Source: Mucilaginibacter phenanthrenivorans (GTDB taxonomy: Bacteria; Bacteroidota; Bacteroidia; Sphingobacteriales; Sphingobacteriaceae). From it: a stretch of DNA of 64,000 bases. The stretch covers positions 1 to 64,000 of the forward strand of contig NZ_JAHVAP010000006.1 of NCBI RefSeq assembly GCF_024721155.1, in the 5' to 3' direction. Shown here piece by piece: positions 34,668 through 44,017 of this stretch. The notes under the pieces were generated by a model. That model was not told the DNA's origin and made no database searches. It saw nothing but the letters and a program-made list of their open reading frames with translations. The translations under genes were made by a program, and so were the position numbers. Positions within the stretch are counted from its first letter, which is position 1, and each line of letters starts with the position of its first letter.

Positions 34668-34766
34668 AAGGCGTAACCGATACAGTGGCTAAGCCGGCAC
34701 CATTGTTGGCAGGGCTCAATGTGTTAAATCACTTCCCGAAGAGGAAAATGAGGTGCTTGCGGACAA

Positions 34767-36233
34767 TTAACTTTTTTGTTCGGGCACGGCTTCTACGCCT
34801 GCTACGGGTTTCTCCTCGTAGCCAAACAGGTGTCGTTCTTTAATCATAACGGCAACCTCGGCAGGCACATACTCTTCCCACCCGTGTGCGCCAAGCTTTA
34901 TCAGCTGCAGCACATTGTCGGTTTGTACGTTAAGGTTACTTTCGGTATAATGGCGAATATCCTCTATCTTATTATTGGCTATCAGGTAGCGGTAAAGGTC
35001 AATTAGGTGTGCAGGCGGGTGAAATTTCAAACAGTTGCAAATAACGCCGTCGCGCAGGGTAGGATAAATAAACAGCTTCACCTTACGGCTAAACAGCGTG
35101 GCAAACGACTCAAGAATGCCGCCCTCCAGGTCTTTATAATGCTCCTCCGAAAAAATATATTCAAGGTTGGGATAACCCAGCACCATTCCAAGCTTTAATT
35201 TGGTGATCTTTGAAAGATAGGCCACCAGCTTATAGTATTCATGAAAATTGGAGATCATTACCGTTTGCCCCAGCGAGCAAAGAATATCCACGCGGTCAAG
35301 GAAGTCCTTTTCGTCAATGTCGGCATTTATATCAGCGTCCCTTTCCTTCAGGGCCTGCAGGGTAAGTTCGGTGATTACCATCACGTTGTTCTTGTCTACA
35401 TCGGGTTCTTCCTTAAATTGCTTCACCCCGGTGCGCAGCATGTCCATGTGTACGTTAATCAGCGGGCGGAACCGGCCACGGATAACAACGATATGCTTTT
35501 TATACAACACTTCCGACGGCTGCTGATTTTTACCATCCGGCCCGAATACCGCAGCGTCAGAAAACCCATATTTCACCAGGTGCAGGCTCATCAGGCGGTT
35601 GTCCACCTTGTTAAAGCCCGGCCCTTCAAAGCGGATCATATCTATCTGGATGCGATCCTTTGACAGGTCATCCATCAGCGAAAGCAAAAACACCGGCGGA
35701 TTTTCATGATAGTAGAAGCAGGCATATAAAAGGTTTACCCCCAACACACCAACAGCCTGCTGCTGCATGTTGTTATCATTATCCAGCAACTTTACGTGCA
35801 GCACCACATCATTATAGGCGCCATTAGGCTCCAGTTGAAAGCGCACGCCCATCCAGCCATGCCCGTCGTTTGATTTGTGGTAGTTTACTGCGGAAATGGT
35901 ATCGGCAAAGGCGAAAAAGGTGGTGGAGTCGCCGCGCTGCTTGGCAAGGCGTTCAATCAACAGCCCATACTCGTGCTCCAGCATGGTGATCAGGCGATTT
36001 TCACTTACATAGCGACGAACCTGCTGCGCACCATAAATAGCGTCAGAAAAGGTCATATCGTAAGCTGACATTGTTTTGGCGATAGTTCCTGATGATGCAC
36101 CTGCTTTAAAGAAGTTGGCAGCTACATCCTGCCCGGCGCCAATTTCGGCAAACGAGCCGTAAATTTTATCGTTAAGATTAATGGCCAGCGCTTTTTGTTT
36201 GGTTCCGATTTCTGTATTATGAGCGATGTTCAT
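34767..36233 (-). CDS. Conserved 488-aa cytosolic protein, function unknown
   Basis: Begins MNIAHNTEIGTKQKALAINL and contains FAEIGAGQDVAANFFKAGAS and GTIAKTMSAYDMTFSDAIYG. I recognise it as a large conserved bacterial protein, but no established role; from memory, homologues carry inconsistent automatic labels such as nicotinate-nucleotide adenylyltransferase. No HxGH nucleotidyltransferase motif, signal peptide or membrane segment is visible. The C-terminal part (LIANNKIEDIRHYTE) is helical. Single gene. Confidence 0.75.
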   Translation of the reverse strand: MNIAHNTEIGTKQKALAINLNDKIYGSFAEIGAGQDVAANFFKAGASSGTIAKTMSAYDMTFSDAIYGAQQVRRYVSENRLITMLEHEYGLLIERLAKQRGDSTTFFAFADTISAVNYHKSNDGHGWMGVRFQLEPNGAYNDVVLHVKLLDNDNNMQQQAVGVLGVNLLYACFYYHENPPVFLLSLMDDLSKDRIQIDMIRFEGPGFNKVDNRLMSLHLVKYGFSDAAVFGPDGKNQQPSEVLYKKHIVVIRGRFRPLINVHMDMLRTGVKQFKEEPDVDKNNVMVITELTLQALKERDADINADIDEKDFLDRVDILCSLGQTVMISNFHEYYKLVAYLSKITKLKLGMVLGYPNLEYIFSEEHYKDLEGGILESFATLFSRKVKLFIYPTLRDGVICNCLKFHPPAHLIDLYRYLIANNKIEDIRHYTESNLNVQTDNVLQLIKLGAHGWEEYVPAEVAVMIKERHLFGYEEKPVAGVEAVPEQKS

Positions 36234-36391
36234 ACCTCTTAATTTTTATTAACGATTGCCAATGCGCGAAGATACCTAAAAATACGTTTTTATTAGCTAA
36301 AACCATACCCAAATCGTTACATTATGTTTATGTTAAGTCATCCTTTCATTCAAATGCAATGCCTACTTTTGATCGTCATTTCTATAGTACC

Positions 36392-38824
36392 ATGAAAAAC
36401 AAACTCTCCATCTGCTTCGCCGCGTTAACCATAAGTTTACATACGCTTGCGCAAACACCCGGAAAAATTGCCGCCACCAACCAGGTATTATTACCCAACG
36501 GCTGGAAGCTGAGCCCCGCAGGCAGGGCATTACCACTTGGCGATTTGCCTTTAAACATGCAGATCTCGGCATCGGGCAGGTTAATGGCGGTTACCAATAA
36601 TGGTCAAAGCACTCAATCCATCCAGCTTATCGACCCAAAAACAGAACGGCAACTGGATGAACGCATTATAAAAAAGGCGTGGTATGGTTTGGCATTCAGT
36701 CATGATGAAAAAACGCTGTATGCATCGGGAGGAAATGATAACCGCATCCTGGCTTACGCGATAAAAGACAATAAAATAGGCGCCGCCGATACCATAAAGC
36801 TGGGCGCAAGCTGGCCTAAAGACAAGATCTGCACTACAGGCATCGCCGTAAATAAAAGCAATAGCCGGCTGTATACCGTTACCAAGGAGGATAGCGCCCT
36901 GTATGTGATTGATCGTACAAGCCGCAAGGTAATCAAGCGCATCAAGCTGGCTGCAGAGGCTTACAGCTGCGTCCTCTCGCCTGATGAAAGAACTTTGTAC
37001 ATTTCCATCTGGGGCGGCGAAGAGGTAAGCTGCTACAGCACAGTTACCGGCACTGTCACCAGCATAAAAACAGGCAATCACCCCAATGAACTGCTGTTAA
37101 ATAAAAAAGGCACGCTTCTTTTCGTTGCTAACGCGAATGACAATTCCGTTTGCATCATCAACACCATTACCCATAAAACTTTAGAGGTTGTTTCAACATC
37201 CCTATACCCTACCCGGTTAACCGGCTCAACCACAAACGGACTGGCCCTATCCCCCAGCGAAAAAACGCTGTACATAGCCAATGCCGACAACAACTGCCTG
37301 GCAGTATTTGATATTACCAAACCCGGCAATAGCCAAAGCAAGGGCTTTGTGCCGGTGGGCTGGTACCCTACCAATGTAAAAACGCTGGGCAATAAAATAT
37401 TTGTAGCCAACGGCAAGGGCTTTACCTCTATGGCTAACCCCAAGGGCCCACAACCGGTAAAAAAGACCGACAACAGCGGCTACCAAAAGGGTGCGGTTAA
37501 CAGCAGGGAACAATACATCGGCGGCTTATTTAAGGGCACGCTTTCCATTATAGATGCCCCTGCCGAACTTCAGCTTAAAACTTATACAAAACAGGTTTAT
37601 GCCAACACGCCATTCAATAACAAAATAGCGGCGACAGCGGCCGGCGAGGCTGGCAATCCTATTCCAAGAAAAAGGGGTGAGAAATCGCCGATAAAGCATG
37701 TGTTCTACATCATCAAGGAAAACCGCACGTACGACCAGGTTTTAGGCGATATGCCGCAGGGCAATGGCGATACCTCGCTTTGTATCTTCGGCCAAAAGGT
37801 TACGCCAAACCACCATGCTATTGCCGGTGAGTTTGCCTTGCTGGATAATTTTTATGTAGATGCCGAGGTTAGTGCAGACGGGCACAACTGGAGCACGGCA
37901 GCATACGCTACTGATTTTATCGAGAAAACATGGCCAACAAGCTATGGTGGTCGCGGAGGGAACTATGACAGCGAGGGCACCCGCAAAGTCGGGGATCCGC
38001 GCGATGGTTACATTTGGGATTATTGTAAACGCGCAGGCGTAACTTACCGCACCTACGGCGAATTTGCCGATGATGGCAAGCCAAATATCAAGGTACTAAA
38101 GGATCATTATTGCCTGCAGGCGCCCAGCTTCGACCTGGACATTACCGATATAAAACGTTCTGAAGTTTGGGCACATGATTTTGATTCGCTGCTCGCCATA
38201 AACGCAGTGCCGCAATTCAACACCGTACGCATCTGTAACGACCATACCAGCGGACAAAAAAAGGGCGCCATCTCTCCCATCGCTGCTGTTGCTGACAACG
38301 ACCAGGGCATAGGCCGTTTTTTAGATCATCTTTCGCACAGTTCCATATGGAAAGAATCGGTAGTTTTTATTTTGGAGGATGACGCCCAAAACGGCCCCGA
38401 CCATATTGATGCGCACCGTTCGCCTGTTTTTGTTGCCGGGCCTTATGTAAAACGCAATGCAGTTGTACACAGCATGTATTCTACCTCTGGCGTATTGCGC
38501 ACCATAGAACTGATCCTGGGCCTGCCGCCGATGAGCCAGTATGATGCTGCAGCACTACCCATGTACGAATGCTTTACCAGCAAACCCGATTTTTCGCCCT
38601 ATAATGCCAAACCTGCACAAGTTAACCTGGAGCAACGCAACATTGCCGACAACAAAAGCAGCCTGCGTTCGGCTCACTTTAACTTCGCCAAAGAAGATGC
38701 CGTGCCTGATTTGGATTTGAATGAGGTGATCTGGAAATACGTAAAAGGCGAAAACGCCACAATGCCGGCACCGAAACGCAGCGCATTTGTGATTTTGGAG
38801 AAAAAGAAAAAGGATGACGATTAG
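36392..38824 (+). CDS. Secreted beta-propeller protein with C-terminal phosphoesterase domain
   Basis: 810 aa from the ATG at 36392, giving the signal peptide MKNKLSICFAALTISLHTLA. Residues about 40-370 form YVTN/WD-like blades (LAFSHDEKTLYASGG, SCVLSPDERTLYISIWGG, LALSPSEKTLYIANADN). From about 433 a phosphoesterase (PF04185, acid-phosphatase/phospholipase C type) follows: IKHVFYIIKENRTYDQVLGD, then EDDAQNGPDHIDAHRSPVF near 662. Likely a periplasmic phosphate-ester hydrolase. The propeller part may position it on a substrate or wall. Monocistronic. Confidence 0.92.
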   Translation: MKNKLSICFAALTISLHTLAQTPGKIAATNQVLLPNGWKLSPAGRALPLGDLPLNMQISASGRLMAVTNNGQSTQSIQLIDPKTERQLDERIIKKAWYGLAFSHDEKTLYASGGNDNRILAYAIKDNKIGAADTIKLGASWPKDKICTTGIAVNKSNSRLYTVTKEDSALYVIDRTSRKVIKRIKLAAEAYSCVLSPDERTLYISIWGGEEVSCYSTVTGTVTSIKTGNHPNELLLNKKGTLLFVANANDNSVCIINTITHKTLEVVSTSLYPTRLTGSTTNGLALSPSEKTLYIANADNNCLAVFDITKPGNSQSKGFVPVGWYPTNVKTLGNKIFVANGKGFTSMANPKGPQPVKKTDNSGYQKGAVNSREQYIGGLFKGTLSIIDAPAELQLKTYTKQVYANTPFNNKIAATAAGEAGNPIPRKRGEKSPIKHVFYIIKENRTYDQVLGDMPQGNGDTSLCIFGQKVTPNHHAIAGEFALLDNFYVDAEVSADGHNWSTAAYATDFIEKTWPTSYGGRGGNYDSEGTRKVGDPRDGYIWDYCKRAGVTYRTYGEFADDGKPNIKVLKDHYCLQAPSFDLDITDIKRSEVWAHDFDSLLAINAVPQFNTVRICNDHTSGQKKGAISPIAAVADNDQGIGRFLDHLSHSSIWKESVVFILEDDAQNGPDHIDAHRSPVFVAGPYVKRNAVVHSMYSTSGVLRTIELILGLPPMSQYDAAALPMYECFTSKPDFSPYNAKPAQVNLEQRNIADNKSSLRSAHFNFAKEDAVPDLDLNEVIWKYVKGENATMPAPKRSAFVILEKKKKDDD

Positions 38825-38887
38825 CCCCCTAACCCCCTAAAGGGGGAATAGAATGAATTTTTGTATATACAACGTAAGAATATTGGG

Positions 38888-39249
38888 TTACAACGGCAGG
38901 ATCCGGATGCGGCTTTTATCTTCATCAATAACTAGCAAGGCTCCTTTATCAAACAAGTCAGCATACGCTAATAAAGCCGGGATTACCATTTTACTTAAAT
39001 GCGGTACAGTTACATTTTGAGTTCTAACTTGTATCACGCTTGGCTTTTCAGATTTAGTGAGAGCCAATGCCGTTCCAAAGTCAAGGTCGTGTGTAAAAAC
39101 AATATGGTTGTTTTGCCTCGCCCAGTTCATATCAAACCATCAGGAGCATCAAACGCACCTACTGTGGACCAATGAACAGCTTCTATGTCATGAAATTTAA
39201 ACTCCTGTACCCATTCAGGAGATAAATTCATATCGATAAGTATTTTCAT
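38888..39249 (-). pseudogene. Split DUF5615 PIN-like toxin gene
   Basis: The family reads as a single protein of about 120 aa. Here codons 1-40 (39249 down to 39127, MKILIDMNLSPEWVQEF ... APDGLI, TGA) and codons of the remainder (39130 down to 38888, MNWARQNNHIVFTHDLDFGT...) are in different frames joined by an ATGA overlap. Inserting one base in the Ile codon would restore GLI-MNWA with no residue lost. Conserved acidic residues D6 and THDLDFG are on different halves. Either a one-base deletion has killed it, or coupled translation yields a two-piece protein. Confidence 0.7.
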
Positions 39250-39476
39250 GCACTGGTTAATGGCACTTCAATTTCCTCAGAGCGCCACGCAGCATAAGCC
39301 AGGGCCTGCATAAGGTCATCATGCTGGAGGTAAGGGTACATTTTCAAGATCTCTTCTTCAGAAAGGCCGGAAGCAAGCAGGCCAATAACTGTGCCTACTG
39401 TCATTCGCAATCCCCTGATACAGGGCTTTCCCCCCATTATTTCCGGGTTAAGTGTAATTCTCTCTAAGTTTTTCAT
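39246..39476 (-). CDS. DUF433-family antitoxin-like protein
   Basis: 76 aa: RITLNPEIMGGKPCIRGLRM and TVGTVIGLLASGLSEEEILKMYP are the DUF433 pattern, a small HTH-like protein that accompanies DUF5615/VapC-like PIN proteins. Its stop overlaps the start of the DUF5615 gene by ATGA (39246-39249). Likely the DNA-binding antitoxin of the pair; it remains intact although the toxin frame is split. Confidence 0.9.
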   Translation of the reverse strand: MKNLERITLNPEIMGGKPCIRGLRMTVGTVIGLLASGLSEEEILKMYPYLQHDDLMQALAYAAWRSEEIEVPLTSA

Positions 39477-39573
39477 CCCCCTACTTATTTACTATTAACA
39501 AAAATAATATATTAATTCTATTTTTTAATCGCTGCCGCGGGTTTAGCGCAGCGTAACCCGTGGTGCGGCATAT

Positions 39574-39592
39574 TGCAAGCTTTCAGCTTGCA
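39574..39592. repeat. TGCAAGCT hairpin
   Basis: TGCAAGCT and AGCTTGCA form an 8-bp perfect stem around TTC, downstream of a GCGGGTTTAGCGCAGCGTAA segment, resembling dispersed repeats. It lies in the divergent spacer between DUF433 and the epimerase gene. Confidence 0.5.
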
Positions 39593-39684
39593 CTGGCAAA
39601 TAAAACCAATGCCAATTTTGCATCTTTCCTTTTCAAAAACAAATTCATAATTTAGAAAGTTTTAAAAGCTATACATCAAACTCC

Positions 39685-40551
39685 ATGGCTATTTTAGAGA
39701 ATGACTTTCTGAAGGTACAGATCAGCACCAAAGGCGCACAACTTACATCAATATTCAATAAGGAACCCAAAACAGAACACCTTTGGCAAGCCGACCCTGC
39801 TATTTGGCCCTGGCATGCACCAAACCTGTTCCCGGTGGTGGGTGGTTTGATAAATGACGAGCTATTGGTTGATGGCAATACCTACCATATGAGTCGTCAC
39901 GGCTTTGCGCGACAGTCGGAGTTTATTTTATTGGAAAGTGATGAGGAACATGCCGTTTTCTCGCTGCCAAGTTGTGAAAATACGCTGAAAGTATATCCTT
40001 ATAAATTTGATTTCCAGATTTTATATACACTGATAGAGAATGCGGTGAGGTTAACCTTTAAGCTCATCAGTCATGATAAAAAGACCATTTATTTTTCTGT
40101 AGGTGGTCACCCGGCATTCAGCGTACCGTTTAATGCAGGCGAAAAATATGAGGATTACTATATAGAATTTGAAACGGAAGAAAAGCTGGTAACACATTTA
40201 CTCTCAAAGGACGGCTTTTTTAACGGCGAAACCCACCCGGTGCCAACACCGAAAAACAGGCTGTACTTAACCCGGGATCTGTTTAAGGACGATGCACTGG
40301 TATTTAAGAATTTGAAGTCGCGCGAGGTTTGCATTAAGAGTGATAAGCATGAACAGTCTCTCTCTGTGGAGTTTCCGCACTTTAATTACCTCGGCATCTG
40401 GGCAAAGCCCGGCGCTGATTTTGTTTGCATTGAGCCATGGCTTGGATGTGCTGATACTGTTGATAAGCATGTAGACATCAGCCAGAAAGAGGCTATTCAG
40501 CAATTAAAACCCGGTCATGTTTTTGAAGCTGCTTACTTTATCAGTATCTAA
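39685..40551 (+). CDS. Aldose 1-epimerase family protein
   Basis: 288-aa galactose-mutarotase-like enzyme of the LacX/YeaD branch. WPWHAPNLFPVVGGL, MSRHGFARQSEF with the active-site His, FSVGGHPAFSVPF, and WAKPGADFVCIEPWLG with the catalytic Glu are all visible. Interconverts anomers of a sugar or sugar phosphate. No signal peptide, so cytosolic. Followed by a methyltransferase gene. Confidence 0.92.
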   Translation: MAILENDFLKVQISTKGAQLTSIFNKEPKTEHLWQADPAIWPWHAPNLFPVVGGLINDELLVDGNTYHMSRHGFARQSEFILLESDEEHAVFSLPSCENTLKVYPYKFDFQILYTLIENAVRLTFKLISHDKKTIYFSVGGHPAFSVPFNAGEKYEDYYIEFETEEKLVTHLLSKDGFFNGETHPVPTPKNRLYLTRDLFKDDALVFKNLKSREVCIKSDKHEQSLSVEFPHFNYLGIWAKPGADFVCIEPWLGCADTVDKHVDISQKEAIQQLKPGHVFEAAYFISI

Positions 40552-40640
40552 GTCCAGCCTATTTCTGTAACATTCCTGGTAGAACAGGCAGAAAAGGCAC
40601 TGAAATTTTACATCAACCGTTAAAGCCTAAAACCAAAGCA

Positions 40641-41402
40641 ATGAGTGCCGATCCTACCAAACGATTTACCGAACGGGTTGATAACTACGTAAAATACCGC
40701 CCCGGATATCCTGACGAAGTAATTGCGTTTTTACAAAAGGAATGTGGGTTAACCAGCAGGTCTGTCATCGCGGATATTGGTTCTGGTACCGGCATCTTTA
40801 CCAGGATCTTGCTCGATAAGGGCTTTAAGGTTTATGCAATTGAACCTAACCAGGCCATGCAGCAAGCTGCCAAACAATGGCTCGGGAGCAATAAAAACTA
40901 TACGCCAATAGACGCCGCCGCTGAAGCTACCACCCTATCCCCCAAAAGTATCGACCTTATTGTTTGCGCACAGTCATTCCATTGGTTTAATGACGAACGT
41001 ACCCGGGCTGAGTTTAAAAGAATATTAAAGGATGGCAGGTTGGCCGCCCTGATTTGGAACAACAGGCTGATAGATGTTGATGAGTTTTCAAAAGCTTATG
41101 AAGAGCTCCTAAAGAAGGACTCGGTAGACTATAACAAGGTAAACCACCGAAACGTAAACGATATAGATTTCAAAGCCTTTTTTAAGGATGGGGAATATAA
41201 AAAGGTGATCTACCCAAATGCACAGGTGTTTGACTGGCAGGGCTTATTAGGCAGGGCGTTTTCATCATCGTACGTGCCACCACAAAACACCGATGCAGGT
41301 AAAAAATTTCAGCAGTTATTACAGGATGCCTTCGCCAAATACAATACAAAGGGCAAGGTGAATTTTCATTACCAAACAGAAATCTATATAGGTAGGGTAT
41401 AA
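40641..41402 (+). CDS. Class I SAM-dependent methyltransferase
   Basis: 253 aa with motif I VIADIGSGTGIFTRILL, the acidic end of beta-2 (YAIEPNQAM), and motif IV region IDLIVCAQSFHWFN. The FHWF sequence is typical of the UbiE/Methyltransf_11-like group often labelled trans-aconitate methyltransferase-like. The substrate is unknown. It ends 4 bp from the stop of the convergent TPR gene. Confidence 0.92.
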   Translation: MSADPTKRFTERVDNYVKYRPGYPDEVIAFLQKECGLTSRSVIADIGSGTGIFTRILLDKGFKVYAIEPNQAMQQAAKQWLGSNKNYTPIDAAAEATTLSPKSIDLIVCAQSFHWFNDERTRAEFKRILKDGRLAALIWNNRLIDVDEFSKAYEELLKKDSVDYNKVNHRNVNDIDFKAFFKDGEYKKVIYPNAQVFDWQGLLGRAFSSSYVPPQNTDAGKKFQQLLQDAFAKYNTKGKVNFHYQTEIYIGRV

Positions 41403-41406
41403 ACGC

Positions 41407-42165
41407 CTAAGCCGTTTTTTGCCGTACAGGAATATCCTTCAGCTCATTTTTTGCCAATGCAAACCATTTACGGTTACTGCGCTTTTCCACCTGGCCAAGG
41501 TGTGGTTCCTCGTTAAGCATTTCGGAAAGTATGGTTGCAGCATCCTGGTCGCGGTTGTTCCTTATTAAAAACAGGGCATATTGATAGCGTTGCTCAAAGT
41601 AGGAGTAACGGCCCTTCATGGCTTTAAATTCAGCTTCGGCCTCCTCTATCCTGTCCAAACTCTCCAGCGACATAGCATAGGCGAGATGCGCCTTTGACCG
41701 CGCAAACTGGGGCAGCTTATATAACTTCTTGCCTATCGGAATAACTTCTTCATACCGCTGCAATTCAAAATAAGCGATCATTAGCTGGGCAAGCGCATGT
41801 TCATTTTCGGCAAACGCGCCGGTTAGGCTTGCGTTATACAATTCCGCAGCCTTTTCATACTGAGCAGCGGCGAGATACGCATCTGCCAGCTTCATGCGGT
41901 TAGCGAACGTGTCAGTAAATTGAAGTTCCTCTTCCAGTTTTTTTATTTTGCCACCGGGGTTTATCACCGACCCCACATCGATGTTAGGTCCGCGAAAACT
42001 GCGGTTTGAAAGGATCTCACTGTAAACGTAAATGAGGCTGCCTATGAGCGGCAAGATTATAATGATCCAAAGCCACTTGCCCTGGGTACCACGGCGCAGG
42101 CAATGGATAGCGCAAAAGATTTCCAGTATAACTACGAGGTAATAATAGGAGCCGCCATAAAACAT
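41407..42165 (-). CDS. PLDc_N-domain membrane protein with TPR repeats
   Basis: 252 aa. The N-terminus carries two membrane segments with WLWIIIILPLIGSLIYVYSE, the cardiolipin-synthase N-terminal (PLDc_N) motif, without any phospholipase HKD motif. The remainder (about 75-245) forms TPR-like helices (KLADAYLAAAQYEKAAELYNAS, LAYAMSLESLDRIEEAEAEFKAM). Probably a membrane-anchored scaffold. Convergent with the methyltransferase with a 4-bp gap. Confidence 0.88.
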   Translation of the reverse strand: MFYGGSYYYLVVILEIFCAIHCLRRGTQGKWLWIIIILPLIGSLIYVYSEILSNRSFRGPNIDVGSVINPGGKIKKLEEELQFTDTFANRMKLADAYLAAAQYEKAAELYNASLTGAFAENEHALAQLMIAYFELQRYEEVIPIGKKLYKLPQFARSKAHLAYAMSLESLDRIEEAEAEFKAMKGRYSYFEQRYQYALFLIRNNRDQDAATILSEMLNEEPHLGQVEKRSNRKWFALAKNELKDIPVRQKTA

Positions 42166-42422
42166 AGTGACATGAATTGTTAATTGTGATAACCAAAAAT
42201 AAAAAAATAAATATTACCTTGCATCAGGAAATGGTGTCTTCCTTTCAAAAACCGCATTCGCTGATGACGCCTGCAACAAAATCAAGAGCAATAAAGCTTG
42301 TTGATATAATTTTGTGCAGGTGAAAAGTTTAAATTACATACTTCTTAAAATTCAACAAACGAATTTATGCGTCTGTAATTTTATTGCCTGCAATTTTATT
42401 AACCACCTAGCCATTAAGCAAA

Positions 42423-43805
42423 ATGACTAAAAGTCAATCGTCCCCCTTTGCAGCACACTTTGCCATTGTTAAACATTTGTTCCGCTGGACTATTATTACT
42501 ATACCTGTTGCATTAGTTATCGGCAGCATAGTTGCCTTTTTTCTGTGGCTGCTAAGTGCCGCTATCCATTTCCGGTTCGATCATAAATGGTTGTTATACT
42601 TGTTGCCACTGGCCGGTTTGCTGATCCATTTTATCTACCAAACAGTAGGTAAATCATCCGAAAAAGGCAACAACCTGATCATGGACCAAATTCATGAAGA
42701 GGGCGGCGGCGTACCCAAACGGATGGCGCCGGTTATTTTATTTACCACCATAATTACCCATTTATTCGGCGGCTCGGCTGGTCGCGAGGGGACAGCGGTA
42801 CAGATAGGCGGCAGCATTGCTGCAATGTTTGGCAAATGGCTTAAACTTAGTGGCGCTGATATGCGGCTTATTCTTACTGCCGGCGTAGCAGCGGGCTTTG
42901 GGGCCGTATTTGGAACGCCCTTAACCGGGGCTGTCTTTGCCCTGGAAGTGATTACCATTGGCCGTATTAAGTACGATGCCTTATTTCCGGCGTTAATAGC
43001 CGCTGTAGTTGGCGATATCACAGTTGGCGCATGGCACGTAAAACATACGCAATACCATATCGACATAGTAACTCATTCCGTCAATATTGTAAACAACTAC
43101 CTGCATTTCGACCTGCTTTTGCTGGGCAAGGTTATTATAGCTTCGGCTGCTTTTGGGTTGGCCAGCTTGCTGTTTGCAGGAATGGTACATGAGATAAAGG
43201 CGGTATGCCTTAAGGTATTTAAACATAAATGGATGATCCCCGTGCTTGGCGGACTAATTATCATTGGCCTCACATTTATCAATGGCAAGCCCGATTACCT
43301 GAGCCTGGGTGTTGATGCCGAGTATCATGGCGCAGTTACCATCCCATCTGCCTTTAGTGCAGACGGGGCGGATACCTGGAGCTGGCTCTGGAAAACCATC
43401 TACACTACCGTTACCCTTGGCACCGGCTTTAAGGGCGGCGAGGTTACGCCATTGTTCTATATAGGCGCAACCATGGGAAATACCCTGGCGGGTTTATTAA
43501 ATGCCCCGGTTAGCCTTTTTGCGGCACTGGGCTTTATTGCTGTTTTTGCGGGGGCCACTAACACCCCTTTAGCATGTACATTTATGGGCATTGAACTGTT
43601 TGGCGGCGAATATGCCTTGTTATTTGCCGTAGCTTGCTTCACTGCATACTTTTTCAGTGGGAATTCGGGCATTTATGGCTCACAAAAAATAGCCGTTCCT
43701 AAAATATTAGACAATGACTACCCCACCGATGAATCGTTAGCGGGTGCGGCAAAGCGGCGCGGGTACATGTATGAAAAATTGAAGAAATACAGGTTTAAAA
43801 AATAA
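42423..43805 (+). CDS. ClC-family chloride channel or transporter
   Basis: 460-aa integral membrane protein with the ClC motifs GGSAGREGTAVQIGGS, GVAAGFGAVFGTPLTGAVFA and TLGTGFKGGEVTPLFYIGA. The first motif is GREGT instead of the commoner GREGP; the glutamate of that motif (the gate in ClC proteins) is kept. It moves Cl- or another anion across the inner membrane; channel versus H+ antiporter cannot be decided. Monocistronic. Confidence 0.93.
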   Translation: MTKSQSSPFAAHFAIVKHLFRWTIITIPVALVIGSIVAFFLWLLSAAIHFRFDHKWLLYLLPLAGLLIHFIYQTVGKSSEKGNNLIMDQIHEEGGGVPKRMAPVILFTTIITHLFGGSAGREGTAVQIGGSIAAMFGKWLKLSGADMRLILTAGVAAGFGAVFGTPLTGAVFALEVITIGRIKYDALFPALIAAVVGDITVGAWHVKHTQYHIDIVTHSVNIVNNYLHFDLLLLGKVIIASAAFGLASLLFAGMVHEIKAVCLKVFKHKWMIPVLGGLIIIGLTFINGKPDYLSLGVDAEYHGAVTIPSAFSADGADTWSWLWKTIYTTVTLGTGFKGGEVTPLFYIGATMGNTLAGLLNAPVSLFAALGFIAVFAGATNTPLACTFMGIELFGGEYALLFAVACFTAYFFSGNSGIYGSQKIAVPKILDNDYPTDESLAGAAKRRGYMYEKLKKYRFKK

Positions 43806-44017
43806 CCATCCTTTTAATTGTTGTAAGGCGTTACGACAAAGTAACGTTATAGTCAATGCATTGAAGCGATGACGTTCTACAAATTTCTATTCGCTCTGTA
43901 TTGCTACGCGGTTGCTTCGTTCCTCGCAATTACAATTTTTTTAAATACGCAAGCGAAATTTCTTAATTTTCTTCTTTCGGACTTTACTGACTTTTCGGAC
44001 TTTCGGACTCTCCTCCC

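Noticed and set aside
34770..35660. Several plus-strand frames of 60-140 codons
   Set aside because: Shadows of the 488-aa gene on the opposite strand.
36581..37513. Minus-strand frames of 88-166 codons
   Set aside because: Shadows of the propeller/phosphoesterase gene.
42166..42422. Search for a riboswitch upstream of the ClC gene
   Set aside because: No fluoride-riboswitch core or other convincing structure could be recognised by eye.
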